Assembly: GCA_947178125.1 (NCBI GenBank)
Contig: CAMWXB010000023.1
Coordinates: 1-52,067, forward strand
Direction of reading: 5' to 3'
DNA: 52,067 nt
From: an uncultured Lachnospiraceae bacterium
GTDB lineage: Bacteria > Bacillota > Clostridia > Lachnospirales > Lachnospiraceae
The notes beneath the pieces are model-generated. The model was not told where the DNA came from. It saw only the letters and a list, made by a program, of their open reading frames with translations, and searched no databases. A program made the position numbers and the translations under genes. Positions within the stretch are counted from its first letter, which is position 1. Every line of letters begins with the position of its first letter. Shown here piece by piece: positions 1 to 5,963 of the stretch.

Positions 1-320
1 GGATTAGTGATTTCCATACGCCGGACAGGTGATGGATTTCACCCCGGATTATTCAAAATATAATGTAAACCTACCAGGATACACCCTTGCGCCTACCGCC
101 CCCATTCCTAGAAAATAATCCATAAATAAGCGCGTTTAAACGCTCATACAGCTATTTTTTATCCATCAAGCCGAACTATCACAAACGCAATTTAAAGCCA
201 AAAATAACCCTAAAATCGCAATATAACCATACAATTATGACCATCGAAACCACAAACAAAAAGGCTGTGAGCGTCAAATCTCATAGCCTTTATACATAGT
301 ATCTAATAACATAAGTTCTT
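1..320. other. Gene-free AT-rich edge of window
   Basis: No convincing gene is visible here. The stretch is AT-rich and contains a 12-bp perfect palindrome, GCGTTTAAACGC, at 132-143. The terminator at 254-292 belongs to the minus-strand gene that follows. It may be the flank of the integrated element, but the window edge prevents a check. Confidence 0.5.
254..292 (-). terminator. Rho-independent terminator of the minus-strand ardC cluster
   Basis: Read on the minus strand, AAAGGCTATGAG and CTCACAGCCTTT (plus-strand 260-292) pair as a 12-bp stem, including one G-U pair, around an 8-nt loop. A T-rich run follows. It lies about 30 bp after the stop codon at 321, as expected for the end of the 1700-to-321 transcript. 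Confidence 0.75.
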
Positions 321-479
321 TTAATTATGACAGCCAGTAGCAAACGCAAACGCTTCTAATGATTGCTGAGCATTCTCATGAGTAGTTTTCAGCATGACAT
401 TTTCCTTATTTTGGCATAGTGCATAAAATAACTTTTCCTCATTATCTGCTAATATCTCAAAGATTTCTTGATTCGTCAT
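321..479 (-). CDS. Small hypothetical protein of mobile element
   Basis: This encodes about 52 residues, starting MTNQEIFEILADN. I chose this ATG because AAGGAAGG lies 10 nt upstream; an in-frame ATG at 503 would give 60 residues but has only a weak ribosome binding site. The product is acidic, with no signal peptide or membrane segment and no motif I recognise. It follows the ArdC-like gene in the same direction with a gap of about 30 bp and is followed by a terminator, so it is probably the last gene of that small operon. Small genes of this kind are common beside ardC in conjugative elements; any function here is unknown. Confidence 0.5.
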   Translation of the reverse strand: MTNQEIFEILADNEEKLFYALCQNKENVMLKTTHENAQQSLEAFAFATGCHN

Positions 480-510
480 AATCTTTATACCTTCCTTTTC
501 CATATCTTGC

Positions 511-1428
511 TTATCTATCAGGGTGTAGCCGTTTCCATTGGTTACACTCTATTTTTTTACTTATCATCCATCTATAATCACGCTTCACCCAATAATACTT
601 GACCGCTTTTTCAGCCTTGCTTGATGCTGATACAATGAATTTAACATCATTCTTTAATACTGAAAGCCAACCCTGAATATAGGCACTTGAATTTTTAAAG
701 CTTCTTGTTGTCTCAATTCCTATGATATTCATGAGGCTTGCACTTCCGATTTCAGCAACTAATTCTTCTTTGCTGTATTCGTCGCTACCATAGGCAACAA
801 GTTTTCCCTTCCTATCTTCCGCGCGATTGCAACGGCTTTCTTTCATTGTGCTATGTACTGATTCATGAAAAGCGGTACTGTAATACTCGTTTGCATTTGT
901 AAATTGTTCAAATAACAGTAAACGTATCAAATCACGTCTAGGCGAGTAATAAGCGTCATTGCCAGCTTTATGTTCTAAGGTTATATCTTCTTTTGTCCAG
1001 TAATCATGCAAAATATTCTCGGCCTTTTCTATCGGTTCGATATCATTTATTTCGTCTTCCAATAAAGGTTCTACACCGTCAACCTGTGAGATGTGAAATA
1101 CATTGAAATATCTCAATAAAGGTATTTGTTTCACTTCCTTTGTGCCGTCTTCCTTTTCTTCTTCTATTGGCTGAATCTTCCAGAATACAACTATTTCTGA
1201 TTTAGCACCTTTGAGAACGTGACCGCCTAATTTTTGCCATTGAGCGAAAGTGGCATATTCACCCTCGTGTTGTAAAAGCATTTGATTCAATAATGAATAT
1301 GGCTTTCTGCTTATACGGTTATATGCGCCACTCCTGATTCCAGTCCACGGTTTCTGCCACGGAATCACATTGTTTTCTAATTGGTCAATGATTCTTTCTG
1401 TTACCATTTCGTATACTGATTTACTCAT
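511..1428 (-). CDS. ArdC-like antirestriction protein with altered C-terminus
   Basis: The 305-residue product has the two parts of the ArdC family: an N-terminal ssDNA-binding domain (about 1-120, beginning with a typical YEMVTERIIDQLE helix and IPWQKPW), and a zincin-like metallopeptidase domain carrying the zinc motif FHESVH near residue 190, with a downstream glutamate in KEELVAEIGS. ArdC proteins of plasmids and conjugative elements protect incoming DNA from host restriction. The start has AGGAGG just upstream. The last 27 or so residues do not fit the family. In another frame the DNA reads LLGEA-stop, the usual family ending, so a one-base deletion has probably extended the protein. Activity is therefore uncertain, though the catalytic motif is intact. 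Confidence 0.8.
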   Translation of the reverse strand: MSKSVYEMVTERIIDQLENNVIPWQKPWTGIRSGAYNRISRKPYSLLNQMLLQHEGEYATFAQWQKLGGHVLKGAKSEIVVFWKIQPIEEEKEDGTKEVKQIPLLRYFNVFHISQVDGVEPLLEDEINDIEPIEKAENILHDYWTKEDITLEHKAGNDAYYSPRRDLIRLLLFEQFTNANEYYSTAFHESVHSTMKESRCNRAEDRKGKLVAYGSDEYSKEELVAEIGSASLMNIIGIETTRSFKNSSAYIQGWLSVLKNDVKFIVSASSKAEKAVKYYWVKRDYRWMISKKIECNQWKRLHPDR

Positions 1429-1451
1429 ATTGCATAACCTCCTAAAATAAA

Positions 1452-1492
1452 AAAGTGTAAAGCCCTTGATAATTCAATAGACTTTACACTTT
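1452..1492. repeat. 41-bp inverted-repeat site, copy 1
   Basis: The site is itself a dyad: AAAGTGTAAAG at 1452-1462 and CTTTACACTTT at 1482-1492, separated by 19 bp. A second copy lies at 1764-1804 in opposite orientation; the first 29 bp differ at only two places. The pair flanks the 59-residue gene. It could be an operator pair, recombination sites, or a terminator-like hairpin between the two minus-strand genes. Confidence 0.75.
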
Positions 1493-1520
1493 GTTTGATT
1501 TAGTGGTTATGTGGTTATAC

Positions 1521-1700
1521 TTAAAGGGTTATATCTTCTACATTGACCCCTAAAGATGATAACTTTGCAACGGCTAACTTGATAGAATAATCAAGTTCTT
1601 TGTTCACCTGAGTGCCGTTTGATTGTTTAATGCGTTGTAGTTCTGCATATCGGTCAATCGTGATTGTGATTAATTCTTTATCAGATATTTCCTGTACCAT
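1521..1700 (-). CDS. Small hypothetical protein upstream of ardC
   Basis: A 59-residue open frame starts MVQEISDKELITITIDRY and ends NVEDITL. The start has AAAGGCGG and GAAAGG upstream, and a strong promoter lies further up (TTTACA, 17-bp spacer, TATAAT at 1745-1750). The N-terminal beta-strand-like ITITIDRYAEL followed by helices resembles the layout of small ribbon-helix-helix proteins, but I do not recognise the family and this is only a suggestion. It is the first gene of the minus-strand cluster leading into the ArdC-like gene, and it sits exactly between two inverted 41-bp repeats, which would suit an autoregulator. Confidence 0.6.
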   Translation of the reverse strand: MVQEISDKELITITIDRYAELQRIKQSNGTQVNKELDYSIKLAVAKLSSLGVNVEDITL

Positions 1701-1744
1701 CCTTTCACCGCCTTTATATTGATGATTTTTATTGATGCAACTTT

Positions 1745-1776
1745 ATTATAGCGGATTGTGTAGAAAGTGTAAAGCC
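1745..1776 (-). promoter_or_regulatory. Promoter of the ardC cluster
   Basis: On the minus strand, TTTACA (-35), a 17-bp spacer and a perfect TATAAT (-10, plus-strand 1745-1750) precede the 59-residue gene. The -35 box lies inside the 41-bp dyad at 1764-1804, so a protein bound there would block transcription. Confidence 0.7.
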
Positions 1777-1804
1777 TATTCAATTATCAAGGTGCTTTGT
1801 GCTT
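1764..1804. repeat. 41-bp inverted-repeat site, copy 2
   Basis: This is the opposite-orientation partner of the site at 1452-1492. It begins AAAGTGTAAAG and keeps the core almost unchanged; the right arm is weaker (CTTTGTGCTT). It overlaps the -35 box of the ardC cluster promoter. Confidence 0.75.
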
Positions 1805-1834
1805 GGATAGTTTGAGTTGATAAGATGATTATAC

Positions 1835-1910
1835 ACTTATAGGTTTACTTACGTAATATACAGAATACACTAAATAGTTTATTTTGATTTGCGAAAACAT
1901 ACTAATAGGT
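1835..1910. promoter_or_regulatory. Three operator-like sites O1-O3 downstream of XRE gene
   Basis: Three imperfectly palindromic 10-mers occur: ACTTATAGGT (1835-1844), ACTAAATAGT (1869-1878) and ACTAATAGGT (1901-1910). Their centres are 34 and 32 bp apart, about three helical turns. They match the sites on the other side of the XRE gene and lie upstream of the ardC cluster promoter. Confidence 0.65.
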
Positions 1911-1923
1911 GTACTTTGCAGAC

Positions 1924-1963
1924 AAAAAAATACCACCAGAAATAGTCTGCTGAAGGTATTTTT
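1924..1963. terminator. Terminator after XRE gene, possibly bidirectional
   Basis: AAAAATACC on the minus strand pairs with GGTATTTTT across a loop of about 20 nt, and T-runs follow in both directions. It sits 25 bp beyond the stop of the minus-strand XRE gene. Confidence 0.55.
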
Positions 1964-1987
1964 ATAATTGATATATACATATATTTT

Positions 1988-2251
1988 TTAACTGTTTTTG
2001 TTATTACGTTTGGGTTTACCTTTTTCTTCCGCTGGATAATCTATCAAATATTCTTTGCCATCAGATTCATTTTTAAGTATTAGCTTCATGTTTAAAGCAT
2101 CCGCAATTTCAACTAATTCAATCGTTGAAAAATTATCTCTATTCATTTTGTTGCTTAGATTTTGTTTTGTAACATTTACCTTTTCAGCTAATTCTATTTG
2201 AGAAATAGCTTTATCACTTAATATATTTTTAATTACTTTTGATATAGACAT
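1988..2251 (-). CDS. XRE-family helix-turn-helix repressor
   Basis: I chose the ATG at 2251, which has AAAGGAG about 10 nt upstream and gives 87 residues. A longer frame reaching 2368 would run across operator-like sites and lacks a good ribosome binding site. Residues about 5-60 form a lambda-repressor-like HTH domain: SQIELAEKVNVTKQNLSNKM is the helix-turn-helix. There is no dimerisation or peptidase domain; the tail is short and basic (KGKPKRNNKNS). Small XRE proteins of this kind control phage, plasmid and conjugative-element genes. Three operator-like sites lie on each side of the gene, so autoregulation and control of the ardC cluster are likely. The DNA targets are inferred, not shown. 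Confidence 0.8.
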   Translation of the reverse strand: MSISKVIKNILSDKAISQIELAEKVNVTKQNLSNKMNRDNFSTIELVEIADALNMKLILKNESDGKEYLIDYPAEEKGKPKRNNKNS

Positions 2252-2343
2252 ATCAATATCACTCCTTTGCCATTGTCCGAATTTATTATAATAGATAGTA
2301 CATATTTCTTCAAGTGAAGATGAAAATACTATATTATAAAAAG

Positions 2344-2425
2344 CACACCTATTAGTGAATGGTAACAAAATAGAAGTACACTATTTGGTGAATTTTTATA
2401 TTGAAAAGATAAACCTATAAGTGTA
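2344..2425. promoter_or_regulatory. Three operator-like sites O4-O6 upstream of XRE gene
   Basis: ACCTATTAGT (2347-2356), ACTATTTGGT (2380-2389) and ACCTATAAGT (2413-2422) have centres exactly 33 bp apart. O6 with its flanks is the perfect 16-bp reverse complement of O1 (TACACTTATAGGTTTA at 1832-1847). All lie upstream of the XRE start codon, as expected for autorepression. Confidence 0.65.
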
Positions 2426-2598
2426 CAACAATCTCGATATCAAACAAAACAACCAAACAAAAGCAACCGAGTAGATCGAAAAGCACTCATAAACTTAAAG
2501 CAATATATCTGTGAGCGGTATCGAGACGTGAGAAGCAATAGTCAGGAAGATTCTTTAAGAGTTGCTACAAATCAAATCAGAAAAGGAGCGAGAATCAT

Positions 2599-2848
2599 AT
2601 GTGTATGACAGTAAAAGAAATGAACGAAACTATGGAAGTAATTCAGGAGTAGAAAAGAGTTAAAGAAGAAGCGGAGTCAAATATTACCGCATTAAACATG
2701 AAAGTGATTGAATTTCTTGAAGAGACAGAGGGATGTCAGACCACAGATAAAAAAAGGAAATCCCATTCTTAAAAGAGCGCTTCAAAAATCGGCAGCAGAG
2801 ATTCTTTACGGATATCTAAAGAAGATGGATACGTTAAAGCCAAAATAG
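2599..2848 (+). pseudogene. Decayed small gene of phage or mobile-element type
   Basis: A start with AAAGGAG upstream opens a frame MCMTVKEMNETMEVIQE that meets an in-frame TAG at 2650. The same frame then continues sensibly (KRVKEEAESNITALNMKVIEF) to about 2740. There a run of A shifts the frame, and GNPILKRALQKSAAEILYGY follows in the next frame to a TAG at 2848. Taken together this reads as one protein of about 80 residues, with a predicted coiled-coil, broken by one nonsense mutation and one frameshift. I do not recognise the intact family; the remains suit a small phage or element gene. A further unbroken stretch without a start, around 2480-2608, may be the end of the preceding gene. 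Confidence 0.45.
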
Positions 2849-3178
2849 GAGAACGAGCAGGACACAGGCATCGTCCAGATGATGGTATCATGGAGTAAGA
2901 CAGGTAGCTTGGGGGTGGCGGGCGGGATTAGTCCAATATGATGTGGCAGATGATACCGCATTCTGAGCGCAGTACCGGTGTGCCTGTCAGTTTCTGCTTC
3001 CGGGGTATTCTTTTGTAAGGAAAAATGCGCCATATGGCGGCGTGACGTGAGCCGATATTTTCTGTACTGACATTTTCTGCCCTGACTTCAGCGGCACTTC
3101 TGCCTTATGATATCTTTTCATATGGCTTGCCGAGTTGATTCCTTTTTTTCGGGGCGGACAGCGGTTGATTAAAATTTT

Positions 3179-3213
3179 GATTACTTTTTGCCCTTAAAAG
3201 TAATCTTATTTTT
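3179..3213 (+). terminator. Rho-independent terminator
   Basis: GATTACTTTT (3179-3188) pairs perfectly with AAAAGTAATC (3196-3205) over a 7-nt loop and is followed by a T-rich run. It isolates the toxin-antitoxin promoter from upstream transcription. Confidence 0.6.
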
Positions 3214-3291
3214 TAAACAAATGTAGGGAAGCGGTCTGTGTTCAGTTATCGTTTCCCGGTCAGTACACTGTTTTGTTCAGAAAAGTTTTAT

Positions 3292-3320
3292 TTGCTATAA
3301 GATTTTTATCGGGGTATAAT
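3292..3320 (+). promoter_or_regulatory. Promoter of toxin-antitoxin operon
   Basis: TTGCTA (3292-3297), a 17-bp spacer and TATAAT (3315-3320) lie about 40 bp before the antitoxin start. The AT-rich dyad-like stretch right after the -10 box could be the antitoxin operator. Confidence 0.6.
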
Positions 3321-3362
3321 ATTAAATATAATAATTTGTAAAACGGTAAGGTAGGTGATGGT

Positions 3363-3602
3363 ATGCTGGCATTAGAAGGGTATTATGATGGTGAGAATGT
3401 CCAGACATTAGGGGAAATACATGCACAGAAAAATCAGAAGCTGATTATCACAATTTTGGATGAGTTTGTTGAGGAAGTGCCTAAAGCGAAAAGCACACAG
3501 ACGGTAAGGGGGATGCTGGCAAAGTATGCAGACCCAAGTTTGCGGAAGCAGGAAGAATCAGCGTGGGAGAAAGCGGTGGTAGAAAAATATGGTAATGCTT
3601 GA
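3363..3602 (+). CDS. Antitoxin of PIN-domain toxin-antitoxin pair
   Basis: The 79-residue acidic protein begins MLALEGYYDGENVQTLGEI, a beta-rich N-terminus typical of small antitoxins paired with PIN toxins. The C-terminal half (KSTQTVRGMLAKYADPSLRKQ) is helical and would wrap around the toxin. The start has AAGGTAGG upstream. Its last 14 nt overlap the toxin start, the tight coupling usual for such operons, with the antitoxin gene first. Antitoxins normally neutralise the toxin and, as a complex, repress the operon promoter. The family assignment rests on size, order and sequence style; DNA binding is not evident from the sequence. Confidence 0.75.
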   Translation: MLALEGYYDGENVQTLGEIHAQKNQKLIITILDEFVEEVPKAKSTQTVRGMLAKYADPSLRKQEESAWEKAVVEKYGNA

Positions 3603-3951
3603 TGCAAATATTATTTTGAGATATTTGCTGAATGATGATGATAAGATGGCTTCTGAGGCTGAGGCGATTATTAAAAATATGCCAGTGCAAGTTAATATAG
3701 AAATTGTTGCAGAAGTGGTATATGTCTTGAAGGGGGTATACCATGTTGACAGAGCGGAGATCAGACAGTGTCTGCTTCAATTTCTATCGGATGTCATAAC
3801 ACCAGAACCAGAGGTGCTGAGACTTGGCATTGAAACTTATGCAGAGCAGAGTCTGGATTTTCCAGACTGCATATTATATGCGTATCATAAGGTTAAAGGA
3901 TATGAAGTCAAAACTTTTGATAAGAAGCTGAATAAGTTGCTGGAAAAATGA
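3589..3951 (+). CDS. PIN-domain ribonuclease toxin (VapC-like)
   Basis: This 120-residue protein is a complete PIN domain. The N-terminal MVMLDANIILRYL carries the first catalytic Asp (residue 5), EIVAEVVYVL carries the central acidic position, and SLDFPDCILYAY near residue 92 with VKTFDKKLNKLL near 110 supply the remaining acidic residues that bind Mg or Mn. PIN toxins cut RNA, often tRNA or rRNA, when the unstable antitoxin is lost. The gene overlaps the antitoxin gene by 14 nt. All key residues are present, so the toxin looks active. Its role is likely to stabilise the surrounding element. Confidence 0.85.
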   Translation: MVMLDANIILRYLLNDDDKMASEAEAIIKNMPVQVNIEIVAEVVYVLKGVYHVDRAEIRQCLLQFLSDVITPEPEVLRLGIETYAEQSLDFPDCILYAYHKVKGYEVKTFDKKLNKLLEK

Positions 3952-3976
3952 AATACCAGCAACTTATTTCTATAAT

Positions 3977-4075
3977 ATGGTACGCTATTTGGATACAAAC
4001 TGGATACAGAGGCGTGACGATGTGCGATTCCTCCCTTCTTTACTGGATTTTAGTTTTGCGAGAGTGACAGAATAA
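3977..4075 (+). other. Short open frame or gene remnant after toxin
   Basis: A 32-codon frame (MVRYLDTNWIQRRDDVRF) ends at 4075. No good ribosome binding site precedes it and I do not recognise it. It includes the direct repeat TGGATACA at 3990 and 4001, 11 bp apart. It may be the tail of a lost gene. Confidence 0.25.
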
Positions 4076-4159
4076 ATCATAGAAAATTGTGGAAGATGGT
4101 TTATTTGTGAGATATAATTATTAATGGAATGATATAATTAATGGAGAAGAAATATTGAT

Positions 4160-4885
4160 ATGGTCAAATGCGAAAAATGTGGAATGAATTTAGCTGATAA
4201 TTGTATTATTGTATGGAAATGTCCATCATGTGGCAAGGTGTTCAAAGTCAGTTTAGAAAAATTGCACAAGATACAAGAGCAAAGACACAAGACTATAGGA
4301 AAGAGCATATTGAAATGCTCGGACTGTGGGCACGCGTTAGATGATGGGAACGAAGAAATTACATGCAAATGCTCAACTTGCGGAAATATAATTGTAGGTA
4401 ATTTAGAGTATTTTGTGGGCGAAAATTTTTCGTTCACGCAATCTACCGAAAATGTGCGTTCTGGTTTTATAAAATGTCCTGAATGCGGAAAAGAGATTAA
4501 AGATACAGAGACGAGTTGCCCTGTGTGTGGATATTCTTTTATTGAACATGAGAAGAAAAAGGATGTCAATAATCAATCACGCACAGATGGATTGCGTTCA
4601 ATGAGAACTATGGTGATTATATTGGCAGTGATATGTTTTATTGTTTCTGGAGTGTTTTTTGCTAAAAGTCATAATGTAAAAAATGAATATTATAATTCTG
4701 ATTACTCATTACTAAACAAAAATGCTTATGTCGGTGGAGACGCTTATAATTACATAATCAATGGAACATATTTCACGGGTTATTCTGTGATTGCTTCTGC
4801 TTTTTTCTTAGGAGGACTAATTTTGTTTAGTAATTCAATGTTAATTACAATAAAAATGAGAGAATATGGCGTGGTAGGAGAATAA
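4160..4885 (+). CDS. Zinc-ribbon membrane protein
   Basis: The 241-residue protein has several Cys-pair motifs in its first 130 residues: CEKCG with CPSCG, CSDCG with CSTCG, and CPECG with CPVCG. This makes three four-cysteine zinc ribbons. After a charged linker, two hydrophobic helices follow (about 149-168 and 208-228), so the ribbons would sit on one side of the membrane. GGAG lies upstream of the ATG. Proteins with stacked zinc ribbons and C-terminal helices are widespread in Clostridia, and their function is mostly unknown. The next 28 codons downstream encode the start of a similar ribbon, suggesting a cluster of such genes. Confidence 0.7.
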   Translation: MVKCEKCGMNLADNCIIVWKCPSCGKVFKVSLEKLHKIQEQRHKTIGKSILKCSDCGHALDDGNEEITCKCSTCGNIIVGNLEYFVGENFSFTQSTENVRSGFIKCPECGKEIKDTETSCPVCGYSFIEHEKKKDVNNQSRTDGLRSMRTMVIILAVICFIVSGVFFAKSHNVKNEYYNSDYSLLNKNAYVGGDAYNYIINGTYFTGYSVIASAFFLGGLILFSNSMLITIKMREYGVVGE

Positions 4886-4888
4886 AGC

Positions 4889-4972
4889 ATGGCACTTATA
4901 AAATGTTCTGAGTGTGGGAAAGAAATATCTCTCTATAAACGAAAAGATCATTACGCCCTGCCGCACAGCTGA
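4889..4972 (+). pseudogene. Truncated zinc-ribbon gene
   Basis: The 27-residue frame MALIKCSECGKEIS looks like the usual N-terminus of clostridial zinc-ribbon proteins, which would continue with a second Cys pair. Here the sequence changes character after KEISLYKR and stops at 4972, so only half a ribbon remains. It begins 4 bp after the previous stop codon. Confidence 0.5.
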
Positions 4973-5075
4973 TACGGATTATGGTGAATGGCATCCGGTA
5001 GATATAGAAGAGTGAAAATGAATCATTTATGCGAAGCTAAAAGAAGTAAAGTTACGAAATAATGGAAAGATAAAT

Positions 5076-5174
5076 ATGAATGATAAGCAAAAAGAACAGA
5101 TAGAAAAAATTATAAAAGAATTAGATATGCGATGTGACAGAGGATGCCTCAAAGCTTCTTGTATGCATGGATGA
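5076..5174 (+). pseudogene. N-terminal fragment of small Cys-containing protein
   Basis: The frame MNDKQKEQIEKIIKELDMRC resembles a small clostridial hypothetical family with a Cys-rich continuation. It runs through CDRGCLKASCMHG and stops at 5174, inside another open frame. The join near 5130 seems to fuse this gene start to the tail of an unrelated gene. AATGGAAAG, upstream, could be a weak ribosome binding site. Confidence 0.4.
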
Positions 5175-5577
5175 GGGACTCTATGAATATGATCTGGAAA
5201 GCGGAGAGCGGCAACTGTTAGAGCCTGCTTTTTTTGCCCATCGTGAAATTGTTCATGTGGAGGGCGACTGTACATGTGGAGACCGTGATTTCATATTTTC
5301 CGGCCCTGTAAAAGCAGAATATGCGCCCGATGAGCAGAGTTATGCGTTTCTGACAGGAACGGAAGAGGCGGACTGGGGAGATATCACAGAAGTCATTCTG
5401 CGTTCGAGGGATGGGGAAACTCTGTATCAAAAGGAATTAGAATATATATATGATTTTAATTGGGTGGAGTCGGAAGATACCATCTATTTAGAAGTTTCTT
5501 ATACGGGAGATAATGGTGAAAAGATAGACCGGGTGGATGCGGACACCGGAGAAATCATGGTGATCGATGATAAATAA
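5134..5577 (+). CDS. Probable C-terminal remnant of a beta-propeller-like protein
   Basis: The open frame can start at GTG 5134 and gives 147 residues, but there is no ribosome binding site. The sequence reads as repeated beta strands (LLVCMDEGLYEYDLESGE, SYAFLTGTEEADW, EVILRSRDGETLYQKE, DNGEKIDRVDADTGEIMVI) like the blades of a propeller or a TolB-like periplasmic protein. It has no signal peptide. The 5' part is fused to a different gene start, so the piece is probably the last third of a longer surface protein whose front was lost. I do not recognise the exact family. Confidence 0.4.
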   Translation: MTEDASKLLVCMDEGLYEYDLESGERQLLEPAFFAHREIVHVEGDCTCGDRDFIFSGPVKAEYAPDEQSYAFLTGTEEADWGDITEVILRSRDGETLYQKELEYIYDFNWVESEDTIYLEVSYTGDNGEKIDRVDADTGEIMVIDDK

Positions 5578-5869
5578 CCGATAAAAAATACAATCCTACG
5601 AGCGAAAATTGGAAATAATACCTCTTTTTTGATAAGAAATGAGATATGACAACTCTTATCGGAAAAGGGGATTTTTTATGCCCACAGTAAAGGGACAGAA
5701 ACGGATGCCTTTCTGGAGCAATGCTCCATTTGAGAAGAGCAAGCCGCAAAAGCGCAGGTGTTTTTCACTCCTTTTTTGTGCAAAGTTCATAAAGTTTAAT
5801 TGGGAAACAGTCAGAAAAAGAAAAAAATATGTGAAAACCGCCAATAATAATAAAAAAAAGTCGAAATAG

Positions 5870-5898
5870 TTGAAATAATGAATGAATAACCATATAAT
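5870..5898 (+). promoter_or_regulatory. Promoter of the 13-kb catabolic operon
   Basis: TTGAAA (5870-5875), a 17-bp spacer and a perfect TATAAT (5893-5898) form a near-consensus housekeeping promoter about 65 bp before the AtuA-like gene. No other promoter of similar quality was noticed inside the operon, though a full scan was not possible. Confidence 0.75.
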
Positions 5899-5902
5899 AT
5901 AA

Positions 5903-5913
5903 TTGTTAAACAA
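5903..5913. promoter_or_regulatory. Putative operator for the GntR/FCD regulator
   Basis: TTGTTAAACAA is an 11-bp perfect dyad around a central A. It fits the TNGTNNNACNA rule known for FadR-subfamily GntR proteins. It sits right after the -10 box, at the expected transcription start, where bound repressor would block RNA polymerase. The operon's own last gene encodes such a regulator, so it is the likely binder. Confidence 0.55.
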
Positions 5914-5963
5914 ATATACAAAAAGAAAGGTTTCATGATAAAAAGAAAGGTACGGTCAGTAAT

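Larger units (their letters stand above)
2849..3362. other. Gene-free stretch before toxin-antitoxin pair
   Basis: No gene with a plausible start and ribosome binding site is visible. The part at 2860-3060 is richer in G and C and reads like decayed coding sequence. It is followed by the hairpin at 3179-3205 and the promoter at 3292-3320. Confidence 0.45.
5578..5963. other. Gene-free stretch before the 13-kb operon
   Basis: Apart from the promoter and operator described separately, nothing firm is visible. A basic open frame at 5678-5869 (MPTVKGQKRMPFW) lacks family features and is probably not a gene. A dyad GATAAG/CTTATC at about 5630-5660 may end upstream transcription. Confidence 0.45.

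Noticed and set aside
1432-1500. Possible CRISPR-like repeats near the ardC gene
   Set aside because: Only two copies, in opposite orientation and about 310 bp apart, with no spacer array and no cas genes.
5639-5869. 76-residue basic open frame before the AtuA-like gene
   Set aside because: Lys/Arg-rich composition from an A-rich stretch, no ribosome binding site and no family features; it is probably chance.
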